A DNA stretch of 7,674 bases from an uncultured Bergeyella sp. (GTDB lineage Bacteria > Bacteroidota > Bacteroidia > Flavobacteriales > Weeksellaceae). The notes beneath the pieces are model-generated. The model was not told the DNA's origin, searched no databases, and saw only the letters and a program-made list of their open reading frames with translations. The translations under genes were made by a program, and so were the position numbers. Positions 5,595-7,674 of the stretch are shown here, in pieces (the first letter of the stretch is position 1; the number at the start of each line of letters is the position of its first letter). The stretch spans positions 1 to 7,674 of the forward strand of contig CAKAOY010000053.1 of NCBI GenBank assembly GCA_916710115.1, written 5' to 3'.

Positions 5595-7674
5595 ATGTCA
5601 AATAAAAATAAATCAAGTAGATTTAGTAAAATTACTATCGGTTTGGCTTCGCCAGAATCTATCCTACAAGAATCAAAAGGAGAGGTTTTAAAGCCAGAAA
5701 CGATTAACTATAGAACTCACAAACCAGAGAGAGATGGTCTTTTCTGTGAGAAAATTTTCGGACCTGTAAAAGACTATGAATGTGCTTGCGGTAAGTATAA
5801 GAGAATTCGCTATAAAGGAATTGTCTGCGACCGATGTGGAGTAGAAGTTACAGAGAAAAAAGTTCGTCGTGAGAGAATAGGGCATATTAACTTGGTAGTG
5901 CCTATTGCCCATATATGGTATTTCCGTTCGCTACCAAACAAAATTGGATATTTATTAGGATTACCTTCAAAAAAATTGGATATGATTATCTATTACGAAA
6001 GATATGTCGTAATCCAAAAAGGTATTGCTAAAAGACCAAACGGAGATGAAATAGACGAATTAGAATTCCTAACCGAGGAAGAATATCTCGATATTTTAGA
6101 AACATTACCAATAGAAAATCAACGTCTTGAAGACTCTGATCCCAATAAATTCGTGGCGAAGATGGGAGCAGAGGCTATTGAAGACCTATTGAAAAAAATC
6201 AATCTTGACGAACTTTCTTACGAGTTGAGACATAAGGCTCATAACGAGAGTTCTAAACAAAGAAGAACAGAGGCTCTTAAGAGACTTAATGTAGTGGAAG
6301 CCCTAAGAAGTGCTAACACAAGAATGGAGAACCGACCAGAGTGGATGGTGATGAGAGTACTACCAGTAATCCCACCAGAATTGAGACCGCTCGTGCCACT
6401 TGATGGAGGTAGATTCGCAACTTCTGACCTTAATGACCTTTATAGAAGGGTAATTATCAGAAACAATCGTTTAAAAAGACTTTTGGAAATAAAAGCTCCA
6501 GAAGTAATCCTAAGAAACGAAAAGAGAATGCTCCAAGAGGCTGTAGATTCTCTATTTGATAATACAAGAAAATCATCAGCAGTAAAATCAGAGTCTAATA
6601 GACCATTGAAATCTCTATCTGATTCTCTGAAAGGTAAGCAAGGGCGTTTCCGTCAGAACTTATTAGGTAAGCGTGTAGATTATTCTGGGCGATCTGTAAT
6701 TGTTGTTGGCCCAAGCCTACAACTGCACGAGTGCGGTATCCCTAAGGATATGGCTGCCGAACTCTATAAGCCTTTCATCGTAAGAAAACTTATAGAAAGA
6801 GGTATCGTAAAAACTGTAAAATCAGCTAAGAGAATTATTGATAGAAAAGAACCAGTTGTCTATGATATATTAGAAAATGTGATGAAGGGGCATCCTGTGC
6901 TTCTTAACAGGGCACCTACCCTCCACAGATTGGGGATACAAGCCTTCCAACCAAAAATGATTGAAGGTAAGGCTATCCAACTACACCCATTGGTAACTAC
7001 TGCGTTCAATGCCGACTTTGATGGGGACCAGATGGCAGTGCATTTGCCACTTGGGCCAGAGGCTATCTTAGAGGCTCAGCTACTGATGCTTGGTTCTCAG
7101 AATATCCTAAACCCTGCTAATGGAGCTCCTATTACTGTACCATCACAAGACATGGTACTAGGGCTTTACTTTATGACTAAGGAAGCCCACTCTACTGATA
7201 CTCATAAGGTATTAGGAGAAGGACTCGTATTCTACTCACCAGAGGAGGCGGAAATCGCTTATAACGAAGGGAAAGCTGTATTAAATGCAAAAGTAAAATG
7301 CCGTCTTCCTATCAAAAATGAAGAAGGAGTTTTGGTTACTAAATTGATAGAAACTACCGTAGGTAGAATTCTATTTAACCAAATCGTGCCAGAGCAAGTA
7401 GGGTATGTGAATGAACTACTTACCAAAAAATCATTGAGAAATGTAATCGGTAAAATTCTTGCCGAAACAGATTTCCCTACCACAGTGAAATTCCTTGATG
7501 ATATGAAAAACTTAGGTTACTATAACGCATTCAAAGGTGGTCTCTCATTCTCACTCGGGGATATCGTTATCCCAGATGAGAAAAAAGAAATGATTACTAA
7601 AGCTGTAGCCGATGTAGATATAATCAAGGCAAACTATAATATGGGACTTATCACTGATAACGAGAGATATAACC
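5595..7674 (+). CDS. rpoC: DNA-directed RNA polymerase subunit beta' (5' part, cut by the window end)
   Basis: The beta' subunit, which carries the catalytic magnesium of RNA polymerase. The reading frame is open from ATG 5595 to the window edge, 693 codons, roughly half of the usual gene in this phylum. The N-terminus SRFSKITIGLASPESI and the block NYRTHKPERDGLFCEKIFGP are typical. The N-terminal zinc site is complete: C63, C65, C78 and C81 (CACG, then CDRCG). GKQGRFRQNLLGKRVDYSGR (347-366) is the conserved switch/clamp region. The catalytic signature NADFDGD is at 472-478, with the magnesium-binding aspartates D474, D476 and D478 all present. The visible sequence ends in MGLITDNERYN; the trigger loop and C-terminal half lie outside the window. 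The start is preceded by an A/T-rich stretch with no Shine-Dalgarno. I see no separate promoter in the 114-base spacer, so it is probably cotranscribed with rpoB. Confidence 0.98.
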   Translation, partial: MSNKNKSSRFSKITIGLASPESILQESKGEVLKPETINYRTHKPERDGLFCEKIFGPVKDYECACGKYKRIRYKGIVCDRCGVEVTEKKVRRERIGHINLVVPIAHIWYFRSLPNKIGYLLGLPSKKLDMIIYYERYVVIQKGIAKRPNGDEIDELEFLTEEEYLDILETLPIENQRLEDSDPNKFVAKMGAEAIEDLLKKINLDELSYELRHKAHNESSKQRRTEALKRLNVVEALRSANTRMENRPEWMVMRVLPVIPPELRPLVPLDGGRFATSDLNDLYRRVIIRNNRLKRLLEIKAPEVILRNEKRMLQEAVDSLFDNTRKSSAVKSESNRPLKSLSDSLKGKQGRFRQNLLGKRVDYSGRSVIVVGPSLQLHECGIPKDMAAELYKPFIVRKLIERGIVKTVKSAKRIIDRKEPVVYDILENVMKGHPVLLNRAPTLHRLGIQAFQPKMIEGKAIQLHPLVTTAFNADFDGDQMAVHLPLGPEAILEAQLLMLGSQNILNPANGAPITVPSQDMVLGLYFMTKEAHSTDTHKVLGEGLVFYSPEEAEIAYNEGKAVLNAKVKCRLPIKNEEGVLVTKLIETTVGRILFNQIVPEQVGYVNELLTKKSLRNVIGKILAETDFPTTVKFLDDMKNLGYYNAFKGGLSFSLGDIVIPDEKKEMITKAVADVDIIKANYNMGLITDNERYN

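Noticed and set aside
5688..7483. Minus-strand open frames within rpoC
   Set aside because: They lie wholly inside the conserved beta' coding frame and have no recognisable features.

Overview
The window comes from an AT-rich member of the Bacteroidota, most likely class Flavobacteriia and perhaps a Weeksellaceae-type genome (Riemerella, Chryseobacterium, Elizabethkingia). The reasons are the RpoB/RpoC sequences, promoters of the Bacteroidota form (TTTG or TTG, about 19-20 bp, then TAnnTTTG), and the lack of Shine-Dalgarno sequences before every start codon. The genus is inference.

Layout, left to right. Positions 1-93 hold no gene but carry a good leftward promoter (28-57) for a gene outside the window. 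Next is a leftward transcription unit: a small XRE-type DNA-binding protein (136-516, minus) with its own intrinsic terminator (88-121). A 181-base divergent spacer (517-697) holds a candidate promoter for the regulator and an 8-bp inverted repeat. A lipocalin-like lipoprotein gene (698-1207, plus) follows, closed by a strong 13-bp hairpin terminator (1217-1250).

Positions 1208-1658 form a 451-base non-coding stretch. It contains that terminator, a near-ideal Bacteroidota promoter (1297-1328), and then an untranslated leader of about 320 bases with several possible hairpins. The leader runs into rpoB (1659-5480), which is complete. After a 114-base spacer with nested inverted repeats comes rpoC (5595 to the window end), which is cut at about codon 693.

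rpoB and rpoC encode the beta and beta' subunits of RNA polymerase, which together form the catalytic cleft; they probably share the 1297 promoter. The ribosomal protein genes rplJ/rplL, which usually sit immediately upstream of rpoB, are not there. Two accessory genes and an independent promoter occupy that place. I see no mobile element, CRISPR array, tRNA or rRNA, and no convincing new multi-gene system. The most interesting material is non-coding: the long rpoB leader and the structured rpoB-rpoC spacer.
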